Positions 12,681 through 24,375 are shown, counted from the stretch's first letter. The stretch: DNA of 64,000 bases from Aphrophora alni (GCA_963513935.1 OY740765.1:117991362-118055361); one strand, 5' to 3'. Translations and numbers: made by a program. The notes: generated by a model not told the origin, from the letters alone.

Positions 12681-13264
12681 TTCAGAGTGTTTCAAAAATA
12701 TGTGTCCTAACTTCGGGAAGTGATTCAGGGCATCAAAATAAAGAAAAAAGTTCCTATAAATATATGTCCGAAAAACCCTTCGTTATCCGTCTGTCGGACA
12801 TTTTGAGTTTTTTAAAAAGATCGATAACTTTAGAAATTATTAGGATTTCGAGTTAAAATTAATTAGCCTATACACATTGGTCATGTTACATTTTACCAGT
12901 AGCCTATACCAAGAATCAAAACTTTATCTTATAAATTTTCAAACTGGAAGCCGTTTACATTTTTTGTAAAGTTAATGGATATTCAATATTTAAAATTACA
13001 AACGATCGCCATTTTGATAATTTATTAGATAAAATTTTGATTCTTAGTATACTGGTAAAACATTGTATGAAAACCTGTAGCCTATTTCAAATTTCGACTT
13101 GAAATCTTAATAATTTTTAAAGGTAATCATTATTTTTTGGAAAAAAAAAACCGCCAACAGACGTATAACAAAGCATTTCAAACATATGTTCAAAGGAACT
13201 TTTTTCATTACTTTGATATCATAAATCATTTTCTAAAATTAGGACACATATTTTTCTATATATA
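12677..13264. mobile_element. TATA-ended palindromic MITE (second of three)
   Basis: The left arm (CAGAGTGTTTCAAAAATATG, 'tgtcctaacttcgggaag', 'acaaaacttta' words) is mirrored by the right arm ending 'aggacacatatttttctatata'. It is closely related to the element at 24850-25430 (shared 'aagaatcaaaactttatct' and 'aaagcatttc' blocks). A 75-codon frame at 13137-13364 crosses its border and is spurious. Confidence 0.7.
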
Positions 13265-13668
13265 CAGAGTGTATCAAAAAACCGTAGCGAGCTATGCAGA
13301 ACCGATTTCGAGATGTAAAAATAAATCAAAAATGTTCACTAACTTTTTGTCGATTTCGGCCTAGTTTAGCCGTAATCCGCCTTCCCCCCCCTTTCTTCTC
13401 TTTTTTTTGAACAAAATTAATATTTCAAAAACCGTTCAAGGTATTATTATGAAACTTGGGGCAAATGTCTTACGTACTTAGATCTCAGAAATTTCCTAAA
13501 ATACTGGAAGGGTTTTTGAAATAATAATTGTTTTCTAAAAAAAAAAAAAAAAATTACGACTAAATTAAGCCGAAATTGACAAACAATTACTGAACATGTT
13601 TGACTTATTTTTACATGTAGAAACCGGTTCTGCATAGGCCCGCTATGGTTTTTGATACACTCTGTATA
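13261..13668. mobile_element. TATA-ended palindromic MITE (third of three)
   Basis: The left end TATACAGAGTGTATCAAAAA pairs with the reverse complement of the right end, TATACAGAGTGTATCAAAAA, which is near identical. The arms extend about 120 bases through 'gcagaaccg' / 'cggttctgc' and 'gatttcggc' / 'gccgaaat'. The ends are the best preserved of the three, so this insertion may be the youngest. Confidence 0.8.
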
Positions 13669-14471
13669 GTATTTTTCTACATTATGTTAAAGAGCGTAAC
13701 CTTTAAAAACTGTAAATGACTCTAATTAGTGCAAGCGCTCGAGATTTTACAATGTTCAAAATTATATTTCACAAATTCAAAATCAAAATTTTTCATTATA
13801 ATTCCACATATTATGATATAATTTAGTGAAATTTACAGGTTAGAAATCCAAATCAGTCGTGTCGAATGAAAATAAAAATTGTGAAATAAAAGACCAAGCT
13901 TCTGTAATCTGTAACATCTGTAATTATTGTCACTAGCTTTGTACGTGTATTTCGGATTAACCGGACTGAGTACAGTTGTGATTAACAGATGTTTTCAACA
14001 GATTTGTATTTGATTTATCACGCATATCCCAGTCTATGAGGTTATAGATGAAGTTACATTAATTTGTTGAGGGGAGGGGATTAAACACATTAACTTGCAC
14101 CCAGTGACTGCGCCACTGTTTTCATTCCATTTGTAAAATCTGGTCCCGCTGTTTTAAGCAGATTTTAAAACAGACGTGTAGGCCTACATAACCTACATCA
14201 TCTGCTCCGTAAAATATTAATTAAAAATTTAGTTTTAATCTTACAGTATTTAGCCTTTTAATTAAACCACAAATCTATGTAGATGAAGTTTGAAAAATTA
14301 ATCTTGATAATTAATCGGATGTTAAAATTAGAAATGAATCTAATTTGCACAATTTACTGATCGTGGGACAGAGCATGTTGAGGAATCTGATGTAAGAATA
14401 ATGAACTTTTAAACAATAAATGTCAACAATAAACACATATTTATTAAAAAAACAAACTATACTTATCTTAC
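13669..14471. other. Stretch without a recognised gene
   Basis: AT-rich; no open frame of interest, no repeat structure seen. Confidence 0.6.
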
Positions 14472-14870
14472 CGGCATTTCATTAAACCAAAATAACAGTC
14501 TTATTATCAATTAGTTGTAGAATTGTTCCCTCCAATGGGATATCAATATCCCATTTGAAATCAAAATTAACACGAATAAATATGATCCATTGGGCGGTGT
14601 GTTATGTACAAAAGATTTAAAATCGTATGTTCTTGCGAGTCGTCGATTTGAGAACACCCCCTCCCTCCATAAACATGAAAAACAACAACACATCTTCCTT
14701 CCATTTTGATAAACTACGGCCTTGCCGAAACATGGATGCTCCGAACAAACGCGACTAAGTACGAGAATGCCCGATGTGTATCAAACCAACAGATTAATCA
14801 ATACCTACAGAGCTTTTTAATTGTGTACACAACGCGCGAGTGACGAATAACTGAATCAAATAAATCACAG
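14472..14870 (-). other. Possible first exon and promoter-proximal region of the minus-strand gene
   Basis: The sequence from 14500 to 14870 is clearly less AT-rich than its surroundings and contains several CpGs. On the minus strand ATGAAATGCCG (14482-14472) is followed by a good GTAAGA donor. This would leave two bases over, exactly what the exon at 4428-4620 needs, since it begins with one base of a split codon. If right, the gene has a 9.85-kb first intron. Alternatively this exon is wholly untranslated and translation starts at the ATG in the next exon. No TATA box or initiator could be assigned. A 60-codon frame at 14511-14693 is probably chance. Confidence 0.35.
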
Positions 14871-15265
14871 CCACGACATATATATATAGCATTTTTTATT
14901 ACAGGCCCTCACTTTGCGGCGCTGCTGAACTGACAAAAGTAATGTTAAAAATTAAATGAGCACGCCATCCCGTTTCTTATTAAATTACCTGTAAATCCAT
15001 ATAATATAGTGTATATTTTTTTAACATTTTGTTAAATGCAAAAATAACGAAGGAAGGTAAAAAAACATGGTTTTGCAGCAGTTTTTCATAAACACTCGTC
15101 TTTGAATTTGGACAGTATAAAAACTATGTGTGCTGAAATTTTTTCCTGTTAGGGGTTTATTAACAGTATTGTTGTTAACAACATACTCAAGTTTTGTAAT
15201 AAAATAATCACTACAACAATTAATTGTTATTAACGTTTTTGTGAATTACTAATATCTTAATTTTG

Positions 15266-15848
15266 GGTAAAAATACAGGAAAACGATTTTTATGGAACTA
15301 ACTTATTATCTAGAACTAAAAAACTCAACTTTTAGAAGTAAAATATTAAATTATATATTTTTTTAAATGAGTTTTATAAAGGCTTAAAAGTAATGTAATC
15401 GTTCTGCTGCTTGTGCAGCGAGTGATACTCTGGGCCCAACACAAATAGAGCACACTCTCACTTATTATAGCAGCTATATTATTTTCTTCTAGAAATTTGG
15501 TTTACACAAATTGTATTTTGTAATTTTAAATTTATTTCCATAAATAAAGTAGGCTTAATAATTGATAGTCATGTTTTGTCAACGTTTTCTCATCATGTGT
15601 CAATATTTATAGTCATTACTTAAGTTTTTAATTCAGTGTGCACTCATCCATCACTGCAATCATTGCACTATCTTACACAAACAAACAAAAGGTTCCCAAA
15701 GCCAAGGACTACCTTTAGACTTATAAAAATTTATCTAAACATAGCAGACTGTTTGTAAATAAGCTATGAAGTCTCTTACCAGTTAGTTGACAGTATTCGT
15801 GTCGGCCTAGAAAAATTTGTTTACAGATTTTTTTAGTGTTTATAAAGT

Positions 15849-15937
<89 letters not shown>

Positions 15938-16989
15938 GATATTGGTGACACAATTATTATTAGGCTTTCATATTTTTCATTTCTTTTTACTTAGTAACAA
16001 AGTAAGACAATGCAAAAAATCCCCATATATTCGAAAATCACAAAAACAATGTATATCAAGGGCAAAGCTGGCAAGAACAAATTCTACCTGATGAAGAACA
16101 TCAAAAATTTTATTTTTACCACTTTTTATTAGTTCGGTTTCCGTCATATCTGTCTGTCCGGTGGAATTTTGCAATCGAGTTTAAACTAACTTCCCGATAA
16201 GCTAGAGACCTGAAAATTTGTACATAGGTCAGAATTAGATGACAATACAATATTCAGTTGGTTTCTTGTCTCTACATTTGTTAAAACAATAGTTGTTTAA
16301 AGAAATAAAAATTGGCCAATGAGATATAGACTTGAAATTTTAAACATGGGTCGAGGATGGATAACAATGCAATATTCACTCTGTTCCTTGTCTGTAAGAT
16401 TGTTTAACAATATTTGACGTGAGCAGCGTCTGCTTTGCATATTCTGCAGTGTAGTATACAGCATCAGCACTGTCGTTTCTGCCCTCTCGCGTTGCTGTAA
16501 CAGTAGAACTTGTGTTTCAAGTGTGCACGTGTATAACAGCAGAACTTATGTTTCAAATGTGCACATTTACGCGTTTCACCCCATAGTTTAAAGTGTAATT
16601 GCATTTTCCAGTGGAAACATCCCGTTTCACGTGCTTTTGGTGATAGTGAATAGTGCGCTGGGTTTTCGCCGTCAGATGTGCATTCAATAGTGTGCTAAGC
16701 GTATATGTGAATATTACATTCTGACAATCGTTGCAAAGTAGACAATCCGGATGAATTCACAGCTAATTTCAGTGAATCGGAAATGAGATTCACTGTAATT
16801 TAATTTATTTACTCCTCCTTATAGATTGCTTGCGCCCCACGGTTTTCTCTCAAAGTATTCCAAATATATCCATAGCCACTAACAATCCTCCCTCAAAACT
16901 GTAGAAGGGTCATGAAAAATTATTTTATAATTTTTAGTCCGTTTTAAAAACGTGGTATGTTAAAAATAATAAAAAAATATTAATTTAGA
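15266..16989. other. Interior of the long-inverted-repeat element, no gene recognised
   Basis: It holds a (GT)n tract at 15852-15936 and, at 16190-16410, two diverged copies of a ~120-bp unit ('gagacctgaaaatttgtacataggtc' and 'gatatagacttgaaattttaaacatgggtc'). A GC-richer stretch at 16430-16780 is of the kind seen in untranslated leaders. No coding frame was recognised. Confidence 0.5.
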
Positions 16990-18416
16990 GTTGTCCAGCA
17001 GATAAATGGATGGAGGGGAAGTATATTTAAACCATCTGGTGCTGGGAAAAGAGCAATCATTTTACACAAAGAAAACGAAAATGGATTTTTTAAAGCTGTA
17101 AAAAAATGTTTTGTTGCAAAGAAAAATAAGACTGCAGATTATCACGATGAAATAAATGCAAAGCATTAAGAAGAGTGGTTAAGCCCCATTGTACAAAATA
17201 TTCCTGAAAAATCTGCTATTGAAATAGATAAGGGTCCCTACCATACACTGATAAATCCGGAAACAAGAAACCCTTGTAGTAGTTGGCTTAAAACAAAACA
17301 CATTCAGTGCGGTATAGGTGATGTAAGGTTGACCCAGGACTTGAAAATTTTTATTAACTAAAAACATAGGTTATACATGTAGAAACAATGTTTGAGTGTT
17401 AAAAAAAAATATTCGGATGATCCTTACCTGTAATTAGTGCCGATAAATTTTTGGAGTTCATGAACTCTAGCCGCAGTTTTGGCTCGGCGCAATAGTAGAA
17501 GGCGCCTGCCGTGACGCAACACGCAGCACAATCCCGCGCGACTGTACCGCACTATTCATTTGAACTATGCTCTGTTGAATGTTAGTCTGTTCACTTTATG
17601 TATTTAGCAATAAAAAGTAATATAATATAATATAAGTAATCACAATAAATAATAAATGTGTACGAAACGAGAACACGACGCGAGACTCGAAACCAACTAA
17701 GGGAACAGACTGAAACATCAACAGACCAATGATTCACCAAAACAAAAACAAATCTTCTTCAGAAACATTTAAAATAAGCAATTACTTCCTACTAGAAACG
17801 TAAACATTCCTTCTAGATAAGAGACATAGTGTTGATAAACAATTTGACAGCGAGCGTGTGAAATCGCCCTCCCCCCCCCGCACCATCGAGAGGTGGGAAC
17901 CGAAAACTGACCATAGTGCGAGTATTGTAAGGGAATAGACAAACTCGAGACGAAATTTCATTCATTTATTTCCAGTGGCTGAGACAAAGTATTCCTTTGA
18001 ATACAACATTAGACTTTGGAGCTCAAGAACTCCACCCGCACTGAATGTGTTAAAGACAACATGACATCATTGTATAGCTGTTAATAAAAATCATGCCATT
18101 ACCGGAAGGAGCGTAACAGTAGGCAGATCTTACCAAACCAGCGCTACTATTTATAACAAAGCCACACTTCAATGTAAAAGAACATTTACTGGACAAAATA
18201 GTGAAAAGAAGCAATAAAGACATTCAAATGCTTTGGCTGTCTGTGTCCCACTGTGAATTAAATGCAATTGAACTTATTAGGGCTTATGTTAAAAATGGAG
18301 TGGCAAAAAGAAATAAAAGTTATAAAGTAGAAGAAGTATATCAGTTAGCCACAAACACTATGGATAATGTACCAGGAAATTTGTGGAAAACTGTGTCGAA
18401 CATGTATGTATGTTAA
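16990..18416 (+). pseudogene. Mariner-like transposase split by a piggyBac MITE
   Basis: Before the insertion one frame reads PSGAGKRAIILHKENENGFF, then KKNKTADYHDEINAKH, a stop, EEWL, and SAIEIDKGPYHTLI. This fits the first and second catalytic Asp regions (DYHDE-N and the usual D-N-A-x-YH) of a well-spread insect DDE transposase of the Tc1/mariner superfamily. The second Asp is kept (IDKGPYH). After the insertion, KDNMTSLYSC and then HCELNAIELIRAYVKNGVAK and NKSYKVEEVYQLA give the third catalytic acid region (H-CELN-IEL). Stops and frame changes make it dead. The MITE at 17299-18049 interrupts it between the second and third catalytic regions, at a TTAA. Confidence 0.75.
17299..18049. mobile_element. 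piggyBac-type MITE, full-length copy 1 (751 bp)
   Basis: The termini are CACATTCAGTGCGG and its inverted copy CCGCACTGAATGTG. TTAA follows the right end (18050-18053). On the left the nearest TTAA (17288-17291) lies seven bases outside the terminus. The interior matches 61962-62712 throughout and has the same length. The first 300 bases match the end of the transposase-bearing element at 58877, so this is an internally deleted piggyBac derivative. Confidence 0.85.
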
Positions 18417-18713
18417 GAAAATAGAAAACCAATAAGTTCAAAGTGAATATTTAGTTGACATTCGGTGGAACCCATGATAGTAAAGTGAGGCTAGTGCGAG
18501 TGGAAACTCGAGTGAAAGTGATTTAGATTAATTACTGAAATATAAATTTTAAAATACCAAGTTTGATATTTTAGGATTCTTACTCTACACATGGCATAGA
18601 GTACAGACAGGTACGCCTATTTATTTTTTAACTAATAATAATAAAATAAACAATAAATCCGTGTATTACAACTATCGCTTTCCTTCCAATGGTCACAAGT
18701 ACAAGATGAAAAT

Positions 18714-18717
<4 letters not shown>

Positions 18718-18752
<35 letters not shown>
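18718..18752. repeat. (AT)n microsatellite
   Basis: A pure AT run of about 35 bases inside the long-inverted-repeat element. Confidence 0.95.
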
Positions 18753-18756
<4 letters not shown>

Positions 18757-19934
18757 TCTATTATTAAGATATAAAACATTATACAGCTGTAAGTTAAATC
18801 AATATTAAATATATAATTTGAATCTGTTGACGCGGAAAAAATGAACCCAGTTAAACTGACTGTGCATCCCTCATGGGATAATGAAAAACATGCTTTGTTT
18901 AAAATGGTACAATAAAATATTTGTAATCCCAATTAAAATGTCAACTCCTTCATTGGGGTTTATATACATATTTTAAAAATGGCAGTGAATATTGCAATTA
19001 TCTATAACAATCCATTATGGAGATATCAATAGTTCACAAAAACGTTAATAACAATAATTGTTGTAGTGATTATTGTATTACAAAACTTGAGCATGTTGTT
19101 AATAACAATACTGTTATTAACCCCTAACAGGAAAAAATGTTAGCACACTTAGTTTTTACACTGCACAAATTCAAAGACGCTTGTTTATGAGAAACGGCTG
19201 GAAAACCATGTTTTTTTACCTTCCATCGTAATTTATGCATTTAACAAAAAGTTTTAAAATTATAAACTACAGTACTCTCAGACTAGGAGTGTGTATGGTG
19301 TAATGGGCGTGTCCTCCCTTCTACTTGCTTCCCTAGCCTGACTTGAAGGTACAACCCATTCTAAGAAAACTAGGTACACAGATTACTACTTAGGTAAATG
19401 TAATTCTTAAAGTTTAAGTAGGAGTTAATTCTTAAAAGTTTATTTTGTAAACATTTTACTCTTATTTACACCGATAAAAGAAACGAAAGTAGGGTAGGTG
19501 TTTACACAGAAGCATTTGAGGTCTATAATTTTTTTTATTTGGGTTGTACGCTGAAAGCAAAGGCAACAAGTAACAAATTAAATGTGGGGGGCCTCTCTTT
19601 TCCTCTCCACCCCAGACCCATTCCTACTTTGAGGATACTGTATATGGTTTTACAGGGAATTTAATAAGGAACACAATGGTATGCTCATTTAATTTTTTGG
19701 CATTACTTTGTCAGTACAGTAGCGCCGCAAAGTGAGGGGCCTATAATAAAAAATCCTATAGTATACTAACATTTTATCGCATAGAACTCGAGTTTTTTTC
19801 CCATAAAACTACTAATATAAGCTGATAAAATATTTTGTTTATAAGTGCAGAAAATTCTGTTATATAGGGAAAGTCATCTACTTATAAAGAGTTATCCCTA
19901 TATTATGAGTTATAAGTCAGCTGAAGTTTCTTTA

Positions 19935-20845
19935 CTAATGTGAAAAGTGTAAGTGGAAATAAAAGTAGAAAGAAAGAACTGAAACCAGAGAATTGGAAAA
20001 AGAATGTTTTGAAAAGACAAAGACATGTTTCCAAGCTTCTACTAACCATGACCAGGTGCAACCATGATGCAGGTAAAAAGTCTATTTTTGAATGCAACAG
20101 CCTGAACATGCAGGATATTAAGAAGTTTCACCAAACATTTTACTCTTCAGTTGACAAAGTTCAACAAAATTGCTTTTTACTGAAGTACATTTCCAATCAA
20201 ACTCCTGCTAGGCCTAAACGTAAAGCTAACAATGATGCTGATGGAACTATCCAAAGAAGGGTGTGTGTAAGTAAGTACTATGTGCCATAATTTAGACTAG
20301 AAAGTAGAAAATATGATGTCCAGGTTTGTCAAAAAACAGTTTCTAAATGTCCTTGGAATTTCTAAGAATAGGATTCAGCGGATCGCCAGGTGTAAGCTTC
20401 TTACTGGAGAGAGCCCCAAAGAAAATCGAGGTAGTGATGGGAGGAAAGCTAAGTATTCAAAAAGACATAAATCAGTGAAAGCTTTCATTGAATCTCTAAA
20501 TCCTCTTGAATCTCACTATTGCCGAGAAAAGGAATATAACAGACAATATACATATATCAAGTGATTTATCAATCACCTAACTTAGGAAAGCTTATAATGA
20601 TAGTGCTACACAACAGCTTGTAGTGGAGTATGAGTATTTTAGATCCATATTCACCAGGGAGTATAATATAACCTTTAAAATTCCAGCAACAGATGTATGC
20701 TCTATGTGCCTTCAGTTAAATATCAAAATCAAAAATGCTCAATGGTACCAAAAAATTCAACCTATGACCGAACTACACGTTCACAAGTTAAAAGCTAGTG
20801 CTTTTTATGCGCCCTTTTTTTTAACAACTCAAAATTTATAGGCTA
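19935..20845 (+). pseudogene. Decayed transposon gene of the insect 'ESHYCR' type
   Basis: Three consecutive open stretches read as one protein with breaks. First, an N-terminal KPENWKKNVLK segment and DNA-binding-like basic region (19940-20290). Then FVKKQFLNVLGISKNRIQRI, a GSDGRKAKYSKR loop and FIESLNPLESHYCREKEY (20313-20564). Finally FRSIFTREYNITFKIPATD followed by CSMC (20623-20841). This order (W-KN-K, FL..LGIS..RI, ESHY.R, F..N..F..P..D.C..C) recurs in many uncharacterised multi-copy insect proteins that behave as transposon products. I do not know the accepted superfamily name and offer none. At least three frame breaks; the C-terminal catalytic part is absent. Confidence 0.55.
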
Positions 20846-21519
20846 TAAGAAAAAACACAGCTATATTTTCTCAAAATTGGCACTAACAATATTAACCAAG
20901 TGTAGCTTCTAAGGATGCAATAAAAATGTGTATAATTAAATGTGTTGTTAAATAACACATGATAGATTAACAAAAAACTGATTAAAATGGTCGGCATTTT
21001 TACATTTTCAATTTGATTTTTCTGAGTTTCAACAGAGTTCTATATGTATGGTTAGACAAGAAAATGTATACAACTCATTTACATCATAAATAATCAACAT
21101 CATAATTTGCATGCTTGTAAATTTATATCATGCACCAGTACACAAATAAATAAAAACATGAAAAGCTTGATTTCATACTATGGTACATCGTCTCCTAAAT
21201 AAGTCAATTTCGGAAATTAATTTCAGTAGAGAGATTAAATACTCATACATTCTTATGTTACGGTTTTTAATGGTTATTCAACAAATATTGTAGACAATAT
21301 TTTGAAAAAAGTTAGGCACCAGAAAGGTAGGTTATCAAGAACTATTTTGATGGGAAAATAAGAATAAAAACTGTTATTATTAAAAAAAAAAAAAAAAAAT
21401 AGAACTGATATGGTCTTTATGTTATCTACACTTTGGAGTAACCAGAAGAACTCCATTCTAGTTTAAAATTCTAAACAAAATTATTACTCAATACCCCACT
21501 GTATGAGGTATGTATTGGT

Positions 21520-21790
21520 ACATTTTTCTTGTTGTTTAAAAGCAAAAATCTCTTGGCCATCATCGCTTTATACAAAAAAGAAAAAAAGAATATAAAATAA
21601 AGACTCCTAGCCCTTGACTACTGTAATAGCATGAGGTTTGGAAAAGAACAAGACTTGGTCAAGAGAGACCAGATAAGAAAAAAGAAAGTGAGGGATCTAA
21701 CCCAAGATTACATAGAAAAATATTAGATCCAGCTAGGTGTCCTCGGGATTGTCAAGACTGTACTCACTAAAGTAAGCTCCTAATGGTTAA
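21520..21790 (+). repeat. Dispersed repeat A, plus-strand copy
   Basis: Shares with the other A copies the blocks 'cat cat cgctttata', 'aaaataaagactcctagccc', 'gaacaagacttggtcaagag' and 'gggatctaacccaagattac', ending in 'tactcacta'. The forward frame EQDLVKRDQ is still readable. Confidence 0.75.
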
Positions 21791-21879
21791 AATGGTGTAA
21801 ATTTAAATTAGAGCTAAAGAATATTTTTTTCGTGTATATTATGCCGCCCAGAAAGAGATGAGTCAGCTAAATATTGTTT

Positions 21880-21959
21880 AACATCCCTCCATGATTTCAA
21901 AGTTGCTTATATTGTGCTCAACATCCCTCCATGATTTCAAAGTTGCTTATATTGTGCTC
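21880..21959. repeat. Exact 40-bp tandem duplication
   Basis: Two consecutive, essentially identical 40-base units starting 'aacatccctccatgattt'. A recent local duplication. Confidence 0.95.
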
Positions 21960-22124
21960 TTGCAGAACAAAGGATTACAGGACACTAAATACTTAGGAGA
22001 CTCCTTTTTATTAATAAAAACAAATTAATAATGATCCAGGGCCAATTCATAGTAACTTGTTACGAATTTTGGGTTTTCGTGAACATGTTACGTATCTGTG
22101 TTTATTATTATTATTATTATTTTT

Positions 22125-22260
22125 TTTTTGCTGTTTGAAGGTCATCATCGCCTTTGAATACTCTAAAAGCATCAGATAAAAAAGACGTATCTAACCTAAG
22201 ACTATATGAAAAAATGTGTAATCTAGTAGGTCTCTCGGGATTATTAAGGTAAATTAAACG
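22125..22260 (+). repeat. Dispersed repeat A, internally deleted plus-strand copy
   Basis: Keeps 'ggtcatcatcgcc', 'gaatactctaaaagcatcag' and 'aacctaagactatatgaaaaa' of repeat A, with the middle missing. Confidence 0.55.
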
Positions 22261-22559
22261 CAAAAAAAAATTGAAATTTTTTTTATATATTTATTTAGTT
22301 TTTTCTGAATTTTTTTTAAAAAAAGAGCAAGGCGATTGAAGATCTAGAAGTATTGTTTTTTAATTTTTAAAGATTATGTGTTTATAGAGTTCGTATCGTT
22401 TTGAGCAGTCTACCGCACATCAGCTGTAACACTTGTTATAGTAGTACTTCTACAAAGCTACTAGCTGTGTGATATTTTGTTGTTGGGTTGGCAACAGTGC
22501 ATTGCAGACATAGTTGAACATCTGTAACAGACTACAGCTGAGTTATCTGCAAGCTTTTT

Positions 22560-23245
22560 GTTTTATCGGTTGGGAAGGGACTCAAAGGTGCCAGTAGACT
22601 TACCGATAAGGTCATAGATCAGCTCCAAGGATACTATGGAGAGGCTATAAGATCTAATCAATATAATCTTGATGGAATGAGGAGGGCTGTTTAGGCAATC
22701 TGGTACCATAAAGCTTCAAGTAATCCTCAGCACGGCCTGTGCCCTCTCCCTCCGGACATGTGGTGTACCTTCCGTAAAGCTGAAGTAGCAGGTACTATAG
22801 CTAATTATAAGCACAAAAACATGATTCCATTGGCTATTATGGAGGGTATCAAGCCCATTTTTAAAGACCTGTCAAACCCCAACCTCCTCATAAAATGCCT
22901 TCATGGGAAGACGCAATATGTCAATGGGCATTCAACAATGTGCTTTGGACGAGGCTTTCAAAAAATGTTTTTGTTGGTAGGCATATACTAGAGTTAGGAA
23001 CATATGACGCAATAGCTACATTCAATGATGGAAACCTAAGTAGGATTAAAGTTTTAGAACACCTTGGAATAAAGGACATAGGATCTAACACCATTTGGCT
23101 GCTACAACAACTGGACAGTGAGCAAATTAACCAAGCAGAGATCGTGGAGCGGAATGCTACAAAGGAAGCCAGGCTGAAGAAAAGAAGGAGAAATCCTTGT
23201 GCAGGATGAAGTAGAAGAATATTACATACCAGGAGGGTTTTAAAA
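22560..23245 (+). pseudogene. Mutator-type transposase, C-terminal half
   Basis: The frame runs SRLTDKVIDQLQGYYGEAIR, NLDGMRRAV-stop-AIWYHKASS, then PQHGLCPLPPDMWCTFRKAE, MEGIKPIFKDLSNPNLLIKC and LHGKTQ. A frame change near 22930 is followed by AFNNVLWTRLSKNVFVGRHI and ELGTYDAIATFNDGN, then a basic tail (EARLKKRRRNPCAG, stop). This matches the conserved C-terminal half of the 'Mutator-like transposase' family abundant in insect genomes: the RLTDK..ID.LQ.YYG..IR block, the WC/CP pair, KCLHGKTQN.NE.FN..IW and the FNDGN end. One stop (about 22694) and one frameshift disable it. The N-terminal part was not found upstream. Confidence 0.75.
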
Positions 23246-23633
23246 AGTAATTGTAACTTATAGTCAAATAAAATTCCATGTTGTTTCTAGGAAAAAGGTG
23301 TAGGCCTACTTTAAGTTGCATTTTCCTGAAAGATGGGTTTTTAAACACAAATGACCCATTATTTCAGAAACTATACAAGATATCTTGACCAAATTTTCAC
23401 CACATGTTCCCTACAATATATAGGTGATAATGTGTATCCTCAGTCATGTCTCTATCTGTTTTCTAAAAATAAATAAATAAAAAATGTAAAAAAAAAAATT
23501 GTGAAATTTTATTAACAAAAACTGTATTTATTACAATACAAACATAATTTAAGGATCAGTACTATCACAAAGACATATATAACAGCTGATAAAAGTTTCA
23601 GAACTTTACCTTGAATACATATAGGTGAATATA

Positions 23634-23804
23634 TATAGGTGATGTAAGGTTGACCCAGGACTTGAAAATTTTTATTAACTAAAAACATAGGTTATATATG
23701 AAGAAACAATGTTTGAGTGTTAAAAAAAATATACGGATGATCCTTACCTGTAATTAGTGCTGATAAATTTTTGGAGTTCATGAACTCTAGCCGCAGTTTT
23801 GGCT
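23634..23804. mobile_element. piggyBac-type element, end fragment
   Basis: About 170 bases identical in order to the left end of the piggyBac MITEs ('gatgtaaggttgacccagg', 'gagttcatgaactctagccg'), without either terminus. Truncated on both sides. Confidence 0.75.
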
Positions 23805-24219
23805 ATTAAATTTATATAAATCTATAGTTGCTGAGATAATGGGTCATACACATGGACCTTTTTAACATGGGCGAGATAGGAGCTTAACTTACCTTAAACA
23901 CCAAACTCCTAAAAAAAGCCTCTGAAGGTCTCTATGTTTATTTATTTGTTTGTATTTTAGTCATTTTTGTATATCTATTTATTCATTTATGTTATTTCTA
24001 TTGTATGTTTTATATTAGTCATGTATAATTATTTTGATATATGTAATTATTGTGTTTTTTTTCTGTTTGTATTTACTGTTCTTCATTCACAATCAGTTGG
24101 CTTTCATCAACTCAAATTTAAATTAAAAGTCGCTCAATGGTCACTAAAGTGAATAAACACATAGCAATCCCAGATTCAAAGTTGGATCTACACAATTTTT
24201 CATCTAGCTGTAAGTTAGT

Positions 24220-24375
24220 TTTTTCTCTTTCACCTTTCCTAACAAGTCCTTCTTGACCAACTTTCGTTCTCTTGGTGCTATTAGGGTATTTGAGAGCTAG
24301 GAGTCTTTATTTTAGATTATTTTATTCCTTTTTTAATAAGGTGATGATGAAATTTTTTACCTTTAAACAACTAAT
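24220..24375 (-). repeat. Dispersed repeat A, minus-strand partial copy
   Basis: Carries 'cctttcctaacaagtccttc', 'agggtatttgagagctagga', 'gtctttattttag' and the 'gatgatga-atttttt' end in reverse orientation. Confidence 0.6.

Larger units (their letters stand above)
14891..19753. mobile_element. Large DNA element with long inverted repeats
   Basis: The left end (ATTTTTTATTACAGGCCC, then TCACTTTGCGGCGCT) is matched by the reverse complement of the right end (ATTTTTTATTATAGGCCC, then CTCACTTTGCGGCGCT). The arms run inward to about 15265 and 19012, passing through shared blocks such as 'taacgaaggaaggtaaaaaaacatgg' and 'cctgttaggggttTattaacagta'. The right arm carries about 350 extra bases (roughly 19270-19620). 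Inside lie a GT microsatellite, non-coding DNA and a mariner-like transposase split by a piggyBac MITE. Whether that transposase belongs to this element is unproven. Confidence 0.6.

Noticed and set aside
14511..14693. 60-codon minus-strand frame as the coding part of the first exon
   Set aside because: It ends in a stop before the donor at 14471, and its sequence is not protein-like; kept only as possible untranslated leader.
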